From assembly GCF_002855575.1 (NCBI RefSeq), contig NZ_PKRQ01000001.1:558001-622000 (forward strand): a DNA stretch of 64,000 bases, read 5' to 3'. The notes under the pieces were generated by a model. It ran no database searches and was not told the DNA's origin. It worked only from the letters and a program-made list of their open reading frames with translations. Both the position numbers and the translations under genes were made by a program. Shown here one piece after another: positions 33,384-43,480 of the stretch (within the stretch, counting starts at the first letter, position 1; each line of letters starts with the position of its first letter). Origin of the DNA: Tabrizicola sp. TH137 (GTDB taxonomy: Bacteria; Pseudomonadota; Alphaproteobacteria; Rhodobacterales; Rhodobacteraceae).

Positions 33384-34415
33384 CTAGAACTGCTTGCCCA
33401 TGTCCAGAACCGTGGACTTGCCATTCTCGACCAGCCCCTCGATCTCGCCGGTGATGGCCGAAACCTGATTGGCCAGCTTGCGGATTTCCTGCGCCACGAT
33501 GGCAAAACCCTGCCCGGCATCGCCTGCCCGCGCCGCCTCGATCGAGGCGTTGAGCGACAGCAGATTCGTCATCTGCGCGATGGAGCCGATCCGCTGGTTG
33601 AACTGGATGATGTTCCCCAGCAACTCCTGCACCACCTTCACCGTCTGGCTGGCGATGGCCTTCTGCACCGTGATGTCCTTGAGAAAGGCGGTATAAAGCT
33701 TCGTTCCGTCATCCAGGTCGATGGTCGAAAGAAGAAGGATCGCCGTGCTGATCTGGCCATCCTTGCGGTGGATGCTGACCTCGCGGGTCGTGCCGATCAG
33801 ACGGTTCTCGCCCGTCGCCCGGTGCCGATTGACGAAGCCGTCATGGTTCCCCCGCATTTCAGGGGGAACCAGCATCCGCACATTGTGACCCACGACTTCC
33901 GCCGCCGAATACCCCCAGAGCTTTTCGGCAGAGGCGTTGAAGAAGGTCACCACATTCTCCGCGTTGATCGACACGACGGCATCCATCGTGTTCTCCAGCG
34001 TCTGCCGGATGGCGAGCCGGTTCTTCCGATCCTCGGTGATGTCGCGGATGAAGGCGGCATAGTTCAGCGCCCCGTCTTCCCCCCGCACCTGCGACAGGGA
34101 CAGCGAGGCCCAGACCTTGCGGCCATCCTTCCGTTCAAGCTGCACCTCGCGCGATGACCCGACGATACGGTTCCGCTGCGTCCTGCGATGGCGGTTGACC
34201 CAGGAATCATGCTGCCCGCGCATTTCGAAAGGGATCAGGATCTTGACGTTGCGACCCAGCACCTCCTGCATCTCATAGCCCCACAGCCGCTGCGCCGCCG
34301 CGTTGAAGTAGATGATGCAATTCCGGTCATCTATCAGGACGGCCGCATCAATGGCCTGATCCAGCACCAGCCGCAGATTGATGCGGCGGTCGAGTGTTGC
34401 ATGTGCGTCCAGCAT
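33384..34415 (-). CDS. Soluble PAS-PAS chemotaxis-type signalling protein (minimal MCP domain)
   Basis: A 343-residue protein with two very similar PAS domains (about 15-130 and 140-255) and a short MCP signalling segment (about 260-343). The segment includes [34 protein letters not shown], the CheA/CheW-contact hairpin tip. There is no membrane helix. Each PAS repeats a similar core (LWGYxxxEVxGxNVxxLxPxEMRGxHDxxVNRH), so they arose by duplication. The MCP part is much shorter than usual and methylation helices are largely missing. It resembles BdlA-like soluble sensors; redox or ligand sensing is inference. Confidence 0.85.
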   Translation of the reverse strand: MLDAHATLDRRINLRLVLDQAIDAAVLIDDRNCIIYFNAAAQRLWGYEMQEVLGRNVKILIPFEMRGQHDSWVNRHRRTQRNRIVGSSREVQLERKDGRKVWASLSLSQVRGEDGALNYAAFIRDITEDRKNRLAIRQTLENTMDAVVSINAENVVTFFNASAEKLWGYSAAEVVGHNVRMLVPPEMRGNHDGFVNRHRATGENRLIGTTREVSIHRKDGQISTAILLLSTIDLDDGTKLYTAFLKDITVQKAIASQTVKVVQELLGNIIQFNQRIGSIAQMTNLLSLNASIEAARAGDAGQGFAIVAQEIRKLANQVSAITGEIEGLVENGKSTVLDMGKQF

Positions 34416-34746
34416 CCGGCCCTCCTGCTCTTCGGGGGCAGACTGGGGCAGAACCGCTAACTTTCACTTACCGGCGGGAGGCGGCCACCTTTCCCGTCCC
34501 GCCCCCCGGCGCCGGGCAGCCCTCTGGCTTGCCGACCGAATGCCAGCCGCCCGGCAGGCCCGGACGACAGGCCGCCAAGGGCGAATCTGCATCCTTTCCA
34601 AACCGCCGCTTTTCCTGTATGCGCCCCCCATCTGCGACGTGAGGCCATGCCCCCGGCCACATGCGAAGGATAGGGGGCGGCGGCAATGGGGCCGCCATGA
34701 AAACGGGGGGCGGGCAGGGGCCTGCACCTCCAGATAGGATCCGCTG
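34416..34746. other. Divergent intergenic region upstream of pnp
   Basis: About 330 bases with no credible gene. A small inverted repeat, GGCGGC-N9-GCCGCC (34676-34696), lies 50 bases before pnp. It could be a leader hairpin like the RNase III target that controls pnp in enterobacteria, but this is only positional. Confidence 0.35.
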
Positions 34747-36888
34747 ATGTTCAACGTTATCAAGAAATCCATCCAGTGGGGCGGTGAAACGCTCACTCTG
34801 GAAACCGGGAAGGTTGCCCGTCAGGCCGACGGCACCGTGATCGCCACGCTGGGCGAAACCTCGGTCATGGCCAACGTCACCTTTGCGAAAAGCGCAAAGC
34901 CAGGGCAGGACTTCTTCCCCCTGACCGTGCATTATCAGGAAAAATACTACGCCGCCGGCAAGATTCCGGGCGGCTTCTTCAAGCGTGAGGCGCGCCCTTC
35001 CGAGAAGGAAACGCTGACGTCGCGCCTGATCGACCGTCCCTGCCGCCCGCTCTTCGTGGACGGCTTCAAGAACGAAGTCCTCGTCATGGCGACCGTGCTG
35101 TCGCATGACCTGCACAACGAACCCGATATCGTGGCGATGATCGCGGCTTCTGCCGCCCTCACCATTTCGGGCGTGCCCTTCATGGGCCCGATCGGCGCGG
35201 CGCGCGTCGGCTTCTCGAACGGCGAATATGTTCTGAACCCGTCGGTCGATGACCTTCAGAACCTGCGCAACAACCCCGACCAGCGTCTCGACCTCGTCAT
35301 CGCCGGCACCAAGGACGCCGTCATGATGGTGGAGTCGGAGGCCTATGAACTGACCGAGGCAGAAATGCTCGGCGCGGTGAAGTTCGGCCATGCGGCGATG
35401 CAGCCTGTGATCGACCTGATCATCGACCTTGCGGAAGATGCGGCGAAGGAACCCTTCGACTTCTCGCCCCCGGATTACTCGGCCCTTTACGCCCGCGTGA
35501 AGGCGGCAGGCGAGGCGCAGATGCGCGCCGCCTTCGCCATCAAGGACAAGCAGGAGCGGACCAACGCCATCTCGGCTGCGGTGGACGCGATCCGCGCCGC
35601 CCTGTCGGAAGAAGACAATGCCGACGCCAACCTCGGCGCGGCGATCAAGAAGCTGGAAAGCTCCATCCTGCGCGGCGACATCATCAACGGTGGCGCACGC
35701 ATCGACGGGCGCGACAACAAGACGGTGCGTCCGATCGTGTCGGAAACCGGCGTCCTGCCGCGCACCCATGGTTCGGCCCTCTTCACCCGTGGCGAAACGC
35801 AGGCGCTGGTCGTGACCACGCTCGGCACCGGCGAAGATGAGCAGATCATCGACGCCCTGCATGGCAACTCGCGCTCCAACTTCCTGCTGCACTACAACTT
35901 CCCGCCCTATTCGGTCGGCGAAGTGGGCCGCGTGGGTTCGCCCGGACGTCGCGAGATCGGCCATGGCAAACTGGCATGGCGCGCGCTGCAAGCCGTCCTG
36001 CCCGCCCCGACCGATTTCCCCTACACCATCCGCGTGGTGTCGGAGATCACGGAATCGAACGGCTCCTCCTCGATGGCCTCCGTCTGCGGCGGCTCGCTGT
36101 CGATGATGGATGCGGGCGTTCCGCTGAAGGCGCCGGTCGCGGGTGTGGCCATGGGCCTGATCCTGGAAGATGATGGCCGCTGGGCCGTGCTGACCGACAT
36201 CCTCGGCGACGAGGATCACCTCGGCGACATGGACTTCAAGGTGGCAGGGACCGAGAACGGCATCACCTCGCTCCAGATGGACATCAAGGTCGCGGGCATC
36301 ACGCCCGAGATCATGGAACAGGCGCTGGCACAGGCCAAGGACGGCCGACTGCACATCCTGGGCGAAATGAACAAGGCGCTGTCCGCCCCGCAGGGCTTCA
36401 GCGAATACGCGCCCAAGATCGAAACGCTGACCATCCCCACCGACAAGATCCGCGAAGTGATCGGTTCGGGCGGCAAGGTCATCCGCGAGATCGTGGAAAC
36501 CTCCGGTGCCAAGGTCGATATCAATGATGACGGCGTGATCAAGATCGCGTCGAACTCTGCCGATGCGATCAAGAAGGCCTATGACATGATCTGGTCGATC
36601 GTCGCCGAACCCGAGGAAGGCCACATCTACACCGGCCGCGTGGTCAAGCTGGTCGATTTCGGTGCCTTCGTGAACTTCTTCGGCAAGCGCGACGGTCTGG
36701 TCCACGTGTCCCAGATCGCCAACAAGCGCCTGAACCACCCGAACGAGATCCTGAAGGAAGGCCAGGAAGTGAAGGTCAAGCTTCTGGGCTTCGATGATCG
36801 CGGCAAGGTCCGGCTCGGCATGAAGATGGTCGATCAGGAAACCGGCGAAGAGATCGTCGAGAAGAAGGGCGAGACGGAAGAGGCATAA
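34747..36888 (+). CDS. pnp: Polyribonucleotide nucleotidyltransferase (PNPase)
   Basis: PNPase degrades RNA 3'-5' with phosphate and works with the degradosome. The 713 residues contain two RNase PH domains, the linker helical domain, a KH domain ([25 protein letters not shown] broken over its GxxG loop, about 570-595) and an S1 domain ([15 protein letters not shown] to the end). The catalytic second PH core is seen in [22 protein letters not shown]. Length is typical. A strong terminator follows. Confidence 0.97.
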   Translation: MFNVIKKSIQWGGETLTLETGKVARQADGTVIATLGETSVMANVTFAKSAKPGQDFFPLTVHYQEKYYAAGKIPGGFFKREARPSEKETLTSRLIDRPCRPLFVDGFKNEVLVMATVLSHDLHNEPDIVAMIAASAALTISGVPFMGPIGAARVGFSNGEYVLNPSVDDLQNLRNNPDQRLDLVIAGTKDAVMMVESEAYELTEAEMLGAVKFGHAAMQPVIDLIIDLAEDAAKEPFDFSPPDYSALYARVKAAGEAQMRAAFAIKDKQERTNAISAAVDAIRAALSEEDNADANLGAAIKKLESSILRGDIINGGARIDGRDNKTVRPIVSETGVLPRTHGSALFTRGETQALVVTTLGTGEDEQIIDALHGNSRSNFLLHYNFPPYSVGEVGRVGSPGRREIGHGKLAWRALQAVLPAPTDFPYTIRVVSEITESNGSSSMASVCGGSLSMMDAGVPLKAPVAGVAMGLILEDDGRWAVLTDILGDEDHLGDMDFKVAGTENGITSLQMDIKVAGITPEIMEQALAQAKDGRLHILGEMNKALSAPQGFSEYAPKIETLTIPTDKIREVIGSGGKVIREIVETSGAKVDINDDGVIKIASNSADAIKKAYDMIWSIVAEPEEGHIYTGRVVKLVDFGAFVNFFGKRDGLVHVSQIANKRLNHPNEILKEGQEVKVKLLGFDDRGKVRLGMKMVDQETGEEIVEKKGETEEA

Positions 36889-36910
36889 GCCCTGCTTCCT
36901 TCCGCCGATG

Positions 36911-36943
36911 AAAGGCCCCGGCAGCGATGCCGGGGCCTTTTGT
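36911..36943 (+). terminator. Terminator of pnp
   Basis: AAAGGCCCCGGCA pairs with TGCCGGGGCCTTT around a 4-base loop, followed by TGTCTTG. It separates the housekeeping block from the polysaccharide locus. Confidence 0.85.
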
Positions 36944-37097
36944 CTTGTGATGGGGTTCAAGTTGATACAAGAGAACGGAAGTTCGTCCCCCGGGAAAAGG
37001 CAGGCATGGCAGATGTCGTCCCAGTCTCTTTCGATCAACAGAACCGGCCGACGCACCACCCGCGTCGGCAGCGCCTGACAGGGTCCGGGGGTCTGCA

Positions 37098-39059
37098 ATG
37101 ACATCATCGCGTTTTCGCAAGACACGCGCGGCCGGCTCCACCGGGCTTGTCCGACTGTTGTCCTTGTCACGTCCATGGAAGCGCAGCCTTCAGGTTGCCG
37201 CAGATTGCGTGCTTCTGGTCGGCAGCTTCATCCTGGCGATGGGCCTCCGCTATGACAGTTTCTTCTTCCTGTCCGATCCACGCATCTGGATCGCCATCGG
37301 CCTGACCCTTCCCGTCACGATCTTTGCCTTTGCGGTCACCGGCTTCTACCGTGCGGTGATCCGCTATATCTCTTCGCGTGCCTTCGTCACGATCGCGCGC
37401 GGCATTGCCCTGTCGGCCATTTTCCTTTTCGTGATTTCGCAGGCCTTCACCCTTGCCGTTCCGCGTTCCGTCCCCGGTATCTATGCGATGATCGCGCTCA
37501 TCGCGGTCGGTGGTCTGCGTTTCCTGCTGCGCGAACTCTTCCGCCGGGAATTGCGTCGCGGATTGAAACCGGTCCTGATCTACGGTGCCGGCCGATCCGG
37601 CCAGCAGCTTGTCGCCTCGCTCCTGCGCGGGAACGATTATCTCCCGATTGCTCTTGTGGATGACAATCTCGCCCTGAACGGGACCGAGGTGAACGGGTTG
37701 CGCGTCATCTCCCCGCAGGAAATGCCCCCGATGATCGAGAATTTCGGGATCGACCTCGCCCTCCTCGCCATGCCACGCGCGCCCCGCTCACGGCGGCGCG
37801 AGATCATCGAGAGGCTGGCCGAACTTGGCGTGCGTGTCCGCACCGTTCCAAGCGTCGATGAAATTGTCGCAGGCCGCGCCCGCATCTCGGATATCATCGA
37901 AGTCTCCGAAGAGGATCTTCTGGGGCGCGACCCGGTTGCCCCGGTGCCAGAGCTGATGTCGGCCAACATTGCGGAGAAATGCGTGATGGTGACCGGCGCG
38001 GGCGGGTCCATCGGCAGCGAACTCTGCCGGCAGATCCTGCTGGAAGGACCACGTGACCTGATCCTTTTCGAACAGTCCGAAGCCGCGCTCTATACCATCC
38101 AGATGGACCTTGCGGCGCTGGCCGCGACGCTGCCGAAGGCGCCGCGCCTCCATGCGATCCTCGGCTCGGTCCAGTCGGAACGACGCCTGCGCGACACGCT
38201 GGCGCGGCATCGGGTGGACACGATCTTTCACGCCGCCGCCTACAAGCATGTGCCGCTTGTCGAAGACAACGTGTCCGAAGGCGTCCGCAACAATGTCTTC
38301 GGCACCAAGACGCTGCTGGAAGCGGCGATCGCGGCAGGCGTCTCATCCTTCACCCTGATCTCGACCGACAAGGCCGTGCGACCGACCAACATCATGGGTG
38401 CCTCGAAGCGGGTAGCGGAAATGGTCTGCCAGGCCTTCGCCGAGGTGACGCCGGGTACCCGCATCTCCATGGTGCGTTTCGGCAACGTGCTCGGCTCCTC
38501 CGGTTCCGTCATCCCGCTGTTCCGCCAGCAGATCAAGGCGGGCGGGCCGATCACCGTCACCCATCCCGACATCACCCGCTATTTCATGTCGATCCCCGAG
38601 GCCGCCCAGCTTGTCATCCAGGCCAGCGCCATGGCGCGGGGGGGCGATGTCTTCCTCCTGGACATGGGTCAGCCTGTCCGCATCCTCGATCTTGCCGTCA
38701 GGATGGTGGCGCTGTCAGGCCTGCGCGCCTACATGGAGACCGAGGACAGCGCCGATGGCGACATCGCCATCAGGATCACCGGCCTGCGCCCGGGAGAAAA
38801 GCTTTATGAGGAACTCTTGATCGGGGCGGATGCGCAACCCACGGCCCATCCGAAGATCATGATGGCACAGGAAGGTTTCCTGCCGCTTCCGGCACTTGCG
38901 GCGCTGCTGGACTCCCTCCACCACGCCATCGAGACCGAGGATGTCATCGCCGTGCAGGACCTGCTCCGCCGGGCGGGCACCGGTTACTCAGGCGAGGATA
39001 TGGCCCTGGACATCCTGCCGCCGGAACACAGCCAATTCGGAACGGCAGCCGTCGCATGA
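37098..39059 (+). CDS. Membrane nucleotide-sugar 4,6-dehydratase (WbpM/FlaA1/CapD-like)
   Basis: This 653-residue protein has four membrane helices (about 35-50, 63-88, 103-122, 127-145), a CoA-binding-like Rossmann domain (IYGAGRSGQQ, 161-170) and a C-terminal SDR domain (TGAGGSIGSE, 299-308). The catalytic region reads STDKAVRPTNIMGASK (422-437), with Met433 replacing the usual Tyr, as in WbpM. It probably dehydrates UDP-GlcNAc to the 4-keto-6-deoxy sugar for QuiNAc/FucNAc-type synthesis. It heads the polysaccharide operon and overlaps the next gene (ATGA). Confidence 0.9.
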   Translation: MTSSRFRKTRAAGSTGLVRLLSLSRPWKRSLQVAADCVLLVGSFILAMGLRYDSFFFLSDPRIWIAIGLTLPVTIFAFAVTGFYRAVIRYISSRAFVTIARGIALSAIFLFVISQAFTLAVPRSVPGIYAMIALIAVGGLRFLLRELFRRELRRGLKPVLIYGAGRSGQQLVASLLRGNDYLPIALVDDNLALNGTEVNGLRVISPQEMPPMIENFGIDLALLAMPRAPRSRRREIIERLAELGVRVRTVPSVDEIVAGRARISDIIEVSEEDLLGRDPVAPVPELMSANIAEKCVMVTGAGGSIGSELCRQILLEGPRDLILFEQSEAALYTIQMDLAALAATLPKAPRLHAILGSVQSERRLRDTLARHRVDTIFHAAAYKHVPLVEDNVSEGVRNNVFGTKTLLEAAIAAGVSSFTLISTDKAVRPTNIMGASKRVAEMVCQAFAEVTPGTRISMVRFGNVLGSSGSVIPLFRQQIKAGGPITVTHPDITRYFMSIPEAAQLVIQASAMARGGDVFLLDMGQPVRILDLAVRMVALSGLRAYMETEDSADGDIAIRITGLRPGEKLYEELLIGADAQPTAHPKIMMAQEGFLPLPALAALLDSLHHAIETEDVIAVQDLLRRAGTGYSGEDMALDILPPEHSQFGTAAVA

Positions 39060-40267
39060 GAATAGCAATCACCGGGGCGTCCGGCTTTGTCGGACGGCAG
39101 CTCGTGCCGCTTCTCTCGGCGGCTGGCATTGACCTGCTGCTCGTCGGACGCGATCAGGCGGCTCTGTCCCGCCTCTTCCCGCAGCACGCGACCTGTGCGA
39201 CCGATGCACTGGCCCTGAACGGCCAAGGCTGTGACCTGCTCCTTCATCTTGCGGCACGCAACAATGACCGCCCCGGTTCGCAGGCAGAGTTCGATGCCGT
39301 GAATGTCGATCATGCGCTCAGGGTGCTCGACCTGTCCCGGCAGGCGGGAATCCCGCGCTTCATCTACGCGTCATCCATCCATGCCCTCGATCCGGGCAAC
39401 ATGAGCAGCTATGCCGAAAGCAAGCGGCGAGGCGTGGCCGCCGTGCAGGCCGCTGCAGGGGATATGGAGGTCTCGATCCTCTACCTCCCCGCCGTCCAGG
39501 GACAAAGCTTCGCCGGCAAGCTCGCCCCCCTCAACCGCCTGCCCCCGATCCTGCGCCGCCCGGCCTACCGCGCCCTTTCGGCTCTCCGCCCGACCGTCAG
39601 CATCGACCGGATCGCGGCATATCTCCTTTCCGGCGCTCCGGCTGGTGAGGATGGCCGCCTTATCCTGTCCGAGGCGCAGCGCGGCAACCTGATCTACGCC
39701 GCGACCATGCGGCTGATCGACTATGCCTTCGCCCTGACCATCCTGCTCGGCTTCTGGTGGGTGCTTCTGGCCGCCTGGGTGGCGGTGAAGCGCGACTCCC
39801 CCGGTCCCGGCCTCTTTGGCCAGCCGCGCATCGGCCGGCATGGCAGGGTGTTCACCTGCTGGAAGTTCCGCACCATGCAGGTCGGAACGGCCCAGGCCGG
39901 CACGCATGAGGTTGCAGCCTCGTCGGTAACGAAGGTCGGCGCCTTCCTCCGCCGGACGAAAATCGACGAACTTCCGCAGGTCTGGAACATCCTGCGCGGC
40001 GAGATCGCGCTGATCGGTCCGCGCCCCTGCCTGCCCGTGCAGACGCAACTGATCGAGGAGCGGCGAAAGCGCGGCGTCCTCGACGTCCTGCCCGGCATAA
40101 GCGGCCTTTCGCAGGTCGAGGGCATCGACATGAGCGATCCAGTCCGCCTTGCCCGCCGTGATGCCGACTACGTCGCCCTGCGCGGGATTCTTCCTGACAT
40201 CCGGCTTGTTCTGCGCACCGCACGGGGGGGTGGGCAGGGGGATCGGGTAAGGACCTCCACGCCCTGA
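39056..40267 (+). CDS. Fused NAD-dependent epimerase and sugar-phosphate transferase
   Basis: A 403-residue fusion. Residues 1-210 form an SDR epimerase (TGASGFVG at the start; SSIHA with Ser106-107, Tyr119 and Lys123). Residues 215-400 are a WbaP/PglC-type monotopic phosphoglycosyltransferase with one membrane segment (about 218-245), KFRTM and the catalytic Asp304-Glu305 (TKIDELPQVWNILRGE), then SLIGPRP-like ALIGPRP. It should modify a UDP-sugar and then load it on undecaprenyl phosphate, starting the glycan. The sugar may be QuiNAc or FucNAc type, given the preceding dehydratase. The SDR half is shorter than a standalone epimerase. Confidence 0.88.
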   Translation: MRIAITGASGFVGRQLVPLLSAAGIDLLLVGRDQAALSRLFPQHATCATDALALNGQGCDLLLHLAARNNDRPGSQAEFDAVNVDHALRVLDLSRQAGIPRFIYASSIHALDPGNMSSYAESKRRGVAAVQAAAGDMEVSILYLPAVQGQSFAGKLAPLNRLPPILRRPAYRALSALRPTVSIDRIAAYLLSGAPAGEDGRLILSEAQRGNLIYAATMRLIDYAFALTILLGFWWVLLAAWVAVKRDSPGPGLFGQPRIGRHGRVFTCWKFRTMQVGTAQAGTHEVAASSVTKVGAFLRRTKIDELPQVWNILRGEIALIGPRPCLPVQTQLIEERRKRGVLDVLPGISGLSQVEGIDMSDPVRLARRDADYVALRGILPDIRLVLRTARGGGQGDRVRTSTP

Positions 40268-40285
40268 CCCTCTTCCGGAACCGCC

Positions 40286-40314
40286 TTGTGAAGCCCATCC
40301 CCAATCGCTACTAG
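40286..40314 (+). promoter_or_regulatory. Candidate internal promoter before the aldolase module
   Basis: TTGTGA and TACTAG are spaced exactly 17 bases in the 72-base gap before the aldolase gene. The boxes are imperfect, but this is the largest gap in the 13-gene run. Confidence 0.4.
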
Positions 40315-40339
40315 ACGCACAAACACGGAGGGGTGACGC

Positions 40340-41134
40340 ATGTCCTACGAAGAACGTCTTGCGCGACGCCGCGCCCTGAAGGCCAAGCTGGTGAACCGGG
40401 AGCCGGTCTTCGGCGGCTGGGTCTCCTATACCGACCCGGCGATCACCGAGACCTTCGCCAAGGCGGGCTTCGACTTCATCGCCATCGACATGGAACATAC
40501 GACGATCTCGCTGGACGAAGCCAAGCGCATCATCACCTCGGCCCAGTCGGAAGGTGCCTGCTGCCTGCCGCGCCCCGTCAGCCACAGCAACGATATCCTG
40601 AAGCCTCTGCTGGAAGCCGGGGCCGACGGCATGTTCATCCAGATGGTCGAAACCCCCGATCAGGTGCGCACCCTGATCGACAACCTGAAGTTCCCGCCCG
40701 TCGGCCGCCGCTCCTACGGTGTGAACCGCGCCCATGGCTACGGCTTCGACTTCGATCGCTACATCACCGAATGGAACGACAGTTCCCCCCTCATCCTCCA
40801 GATCGAAAGCATCCGCGCGGTCGAGAACATCGACGCCCTTCTCGCCTTCCCGGAAGTGGATGGCGTCATGGTCGGCCCCTATGACATTTCCGGCAGCCTC
40901 GGCGTGCCGGGCCAGACCAACCATCCCAAGGTGCGCGAGGCGGGCCGTGTGGTGATCGAAGCCGCCCGCCGCTCCGGCAAAAGCTGCTGCACCCAGATCG
41001 CCGATGTTTCGGTCGAACGGGTGAAGGACGCCTTCGATCAGGGCTTCACCTTCGTCATCCTGGGATCGGACCTGTTCATCCTTTGGAAATGGGCGGAAAA
41101 CATGCGTTCGGTCATGGCAGAGGTGCGCGGATGA
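40340..41134 (+). CDS. HpcH/HpaI-family pyruvate aldolase
   Basis: A 264-residue class II aldolase of the HpcH/HpaI family, which condenses pyruvate with an aldehyde to give a 2-keto-3-deoxy acid, or the reverse. The catalytic His53 (IDMEHTT), metal ligands Glu156 (LQIES) and Asp182 (GPYDIS), and the RSYGVNR loop are present. In this operon it is followed by two SDRs, a KdsB-like cytidylyltransferase and a KdsC-like phosphatase. It may therefore build the carbon skeleton of a KDO-like sugar. GGAGG lies 9 bases before the ATG. Confidence 0.85.
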   Translation: MSYEERLARRRALKAKLVNREPVFGGWVSYTDPAITETFAKAGFDFIAIDMEHTTISLDEAKRIITSAQSEGACCLPRPVSHSNDILKPLLEAGADGMFIQMVETPDQVRTLIDNLKFPPVGRRSYGVNRAHGYGFDFDRYITEWNDSSPLILQIESIRAVENIDALLAFPEVDGVMVGPYDISGSLGVPGQTNHPKVREAGRVVIEAARRSGKSCCTQIADVSVERVKDAFDQGFTFVILGSDLFILWKWAENMRSVMAEVRG

Positions 41135-41907
41135 GCTTTGTCGGCGAACTTTTCTCCGTTGCGGGTCGCACCGCGATCCTGACCGGGGCAGGCGGCCATC
41201 TGATCGGCGAAATGTCCCGCGCCCTGGGCAAGGCAGGCTGCAAGGTCGCCATCCTGGACCTGCGCGCCGAAAAGGCGGAAGCCGTCGCCGAACAGGTGCG
41301 CGAGGCGGGCGGCATCGCTCTGCCGCTCGGCTGCGATGCCACGAAGAAGGACGACATCGCCCGCTGCCTCGACAGCGTGGTCGCGGAGTTCGGACCCGTC
41401 TCCATCGCCGTGAACGGTGCGGGCATCAATGCCCCGACCCCGTTCCTCGACATCAAGCTCGAAGACTGGCAGGCCGTCATGGACAGCCAGATCACCGCCA
41501 CCTTCCTTGGCTGCCAGGTCTTCGGGGCGCATATGCTCCAGCAGGGCAAGGGGTCGATCATCAACATCTCTTCCGCCTCGGCAGGCCCGCCGCTGTCGAA
41601 GGCCTTCGCCTATTCGGTGGCCAAGGCCGGGATCAAGAACCTGACCCAGAACCTCGGCCGCGAATGGGGCACGCAGGGCGTGCGGGTAAACGCCATTCGT
41701 CCGGGCTTCTTCCCGACCGAATGGAACCGCAAGAACTTCATCACCGCCGAACGCGAAGCCGCGATCCTCGGCCATACCGCGATGCGTCGCTATGGCGAGG
41801 TTGCGGAACTGACCGGCGCGCTGATCTGGCTTGCCTCCGACGCCTCCAGCTTCGTCACCGGGGCCGAGATCGCGGTGGATGGCGGCTATTCGGCCATGAC
41901 GATCTGA
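41131..41907 (+). CDS. SDR-family oxidoreductase
   Basis: A 258-residue classical short-chain dehydrogenase. The cofactor motif is TGAGGHLIG (18-26), the NAG motif is NGAG (95-98), and the active site is Tyr161 and Lys165 (YSVAKAG) with Ser near 148. The pattern GAGGHLIG resembles sugar-acid dehydrogenases of the mannonate/fructuronate group. The ATG overlaps the aldolase stop. It probably reduces or oxidises a hydroxyl of the same sugar intermediate. Confidence 0.85.
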   Translation: MSFVGELFSVAGRTAILTGAGGHLIGEMSRALGKAGCKVAILDLRAEKAEAVAEQVREAGGIALPLGCDATKKDDIARCLDSVVAEFGPVSIAVNGAGINAPTPFLDIKLEDWQAVMDSQITATFLGCQVFGAHMLQQGKGSIINISSASAGPPLSKAFAYSVAKAGIKNLTQNLGREWGTQGVRVNAIRPGFFPTEWNRKNFITAEREAAILGHTAMRRYGEVAELTGALIWLASDASSFVTGAEIAVDGGYSAMTI

Positions 41908-41957
41908 TCCAGGGGCAGCCGCCCGGCCCTGCGGGCGGCACAGGCAGGGAAATCCGG

Positions 41958-42701
41958 ATGTCCAGAACCGTATGCATCACTGGAGGCAGCCGCGGCATCG
42001 GGCGCGACCTCGCCATCGCCTTCGCGCAGGCGGGCTATCGCGTCTTCGCGGGCGCGCGCAACGACAGCGGGATCGAAGCCGCCGCAGACGGCATCCGCTT
42101 CGTTCCGATGGATGCGCGCCGGGATGCCGACCATGCCGCCCTTGTCGCCGCGGCGGTGCAGGCGACGGGTCGGCTGGATTGTTACATCAATAATGCGGGC
42201 GTCTCGGCCTGGCGTCCGATCACCGAGATCGACGACACCTTCCTCGAAGACATGCTCTCCACCAACATCAAATCCGCCTTCTGGGGGTCCAAACAGGCAG
42301 CGCTTGCCCTCGGCAGCGGGGGGACGATCATCAACATCTCCTCCCTCGCGGCCAAGCGCGGCACCCCAAACAACTCCGCCTATTGCGCCGCAAAGTTCGG
42401 GATGACAGGCCTGACACAGGCCCTGGCAAAGGAACTCGGCCCGCGCGGCATCCGCGTCAACGCGATCTGCCCCGTCCTCGTCCGCACGCCCGGCCTGATC
42501 GACGCGCTGAGCGACCCGTCCTCCCCGGCAAAGGGCGACCCCGAAAGCTTTCTCGCGGCCTTCACCGCCTCGCAAAGCCCGCTTGGCCGCCTGCCCACCG
42601 GGGCCGAGGTGGCGGGGATGGCGCTCTACCTCGACTCTCCTGCCGCCTCTGCCGTGACGGGGCAAAGCATCAATGTCGATTGCGGGGTGCTGCCGCAATG
42701 A
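41958..42701 (+). CDS. SDR-family oxidoreductase
   Basis: A 247-residue classical SDR: TGGSRGIG (8-15), NNAG (78-81), Ser129, Tyr142, Lys146 (YCAAK) and the closing LDSPAASAVTGQSINVDCG. It overlaps the following cytidylyltransferase (ATGA). The substrate is presumably a sugar or ulosonate made with the aldolase next door. Confidence 0.85.
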   Translation: MSRTVCITGGSRGIGRDLAIAFAQAGYRVFAGARNDSGIEAAADGIRFVPMDARRDADHAALVAAAVQATGRLDCYINNAGVSAWRPITEIDDTFLEDMLSTNIKSAFWGSKQAALALGSGGTIINISSLAAKRGTPNNSAYCAAKFGMTGLTQALAKELGPRGIRVNAICPVLVRTPGLIDALSDPSSPAKGDPESFLAAFTASQSPLGRLPTGAEVAGMALYLDSPAASAVTGQSINVDCGVLPQ

Positions 42702-43477
42702 CCGCAGACCGCCGCATCGTCGGGATCATCCCGGCCCATCTCGCCTCCGTCCGCTTCCCGCGCAAGATCCTGTTTCCCTTCTCGGGCCTTGCGATGATCG
42801 AACATGTCCGCCGCCGCGCGCTGATGTGCCCGAGCCTGGCCGAGGTCTTTGTCGCCACCTGCGACGACGAGATCGAGGAAGTCGTCCGCGCCGGGGGCGG
42901 CAAGGTCATCCGCACCGGCAACCACCACCGCAACGGCACCTCGCGCGTGGCCGAGGCCGTCGAAGGGCTGGACGCCAGCCATATCGTGCTGCTTCAGGGG
43001 GATGAACCGCTGCTCCTGCCGCGCCATGTCGAGGCCCTCGCCGCCTCGATGCTGCGTCACCCCGAGGCGGATGCCTGGAACGCCACGGGCGACATCCGCG
43101 ATGCCGAGGAACTGGACCGCCATTCCTTCGTGAAATGCTCCATCGGGGCCGAGGACCGCATCCTCTACTGCTTCCGCCGCAGCCCCTCCACCGCGCCCTA
43201 TGACCAGCAGATCACCTATATCCGCAAGATTCTGGGCCTTTTCGCCTTCACCCGCGACTCGCTCCTCAGCGTTGCGGCAGCGCCGCCTTCGGTGGTGGAA
43301 CTCAACGAATCCATCGAACAGATGCGCATCATCGAAAGTGGCCGCTCGCTCGTCTCGGTCCCTGTCGATGTGGCCCTGCCTTCCGTGAACGAACCGCACG
43401 AGGCCGCCATCGTGGAAGAGGCGATCCGCCACAATCCGGAACAGCAGGCCCTTCTGCGCCGCGTGCTGGAGGGTTGA
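42698..43477 (+). CDS. KdsB-like CMP-ulosonate cytidylyltransferase
   Basis: A 259-residue nucleotidyltransferase of the KdsB family, which activates 2-keto-3-deoxy sugars as CMP derivatives. Seen are the start motif IIPAHLASVRFPRK (10-23), HHRNGTSRVAEAV, LLQGDEPLLLP (98-108) and LGLFAFTRDSLL. The end reads LPSVNEPHEAAIVEEA where KdsB proteins usually have VDTPEDL. The sequence diverges enough from housekeeping KdsB that a different ulosonate is likely. Its C-terminal codons hold the GGAGGG ribosome site of the next gene. Confidence 0.82.
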   Translation: MTADRRIVGIIPAHLASVRFPRKILFPFSGLAMIEHVRRRALMCPSLAEVFVATCDDEIEEVVRAGGGKVIRTGNHHRNGTSRVAEAVEGLDASHIVLLQGDEPLLLPRHVEALAASMLRHPEADAWNATGDIRDAEELDRHSFVKCSIGAEDRILYCFRRSPSTAPYDQQITYIRKILGLFAFTRDSLLSVAAAPPSVVELNESIEQMRIIESGRSLVSVPVDVALPSVNEPHEAAIVEEAIRHNPEQQALLRRVLEG

Positions 43478-43480
43478 TCC

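Noticed and set aside
34468-37176. A 902-codon minus-strand ORF opposite pnp
   Set aside because: It is antisense to PNPase along its length; no recognisable domain.
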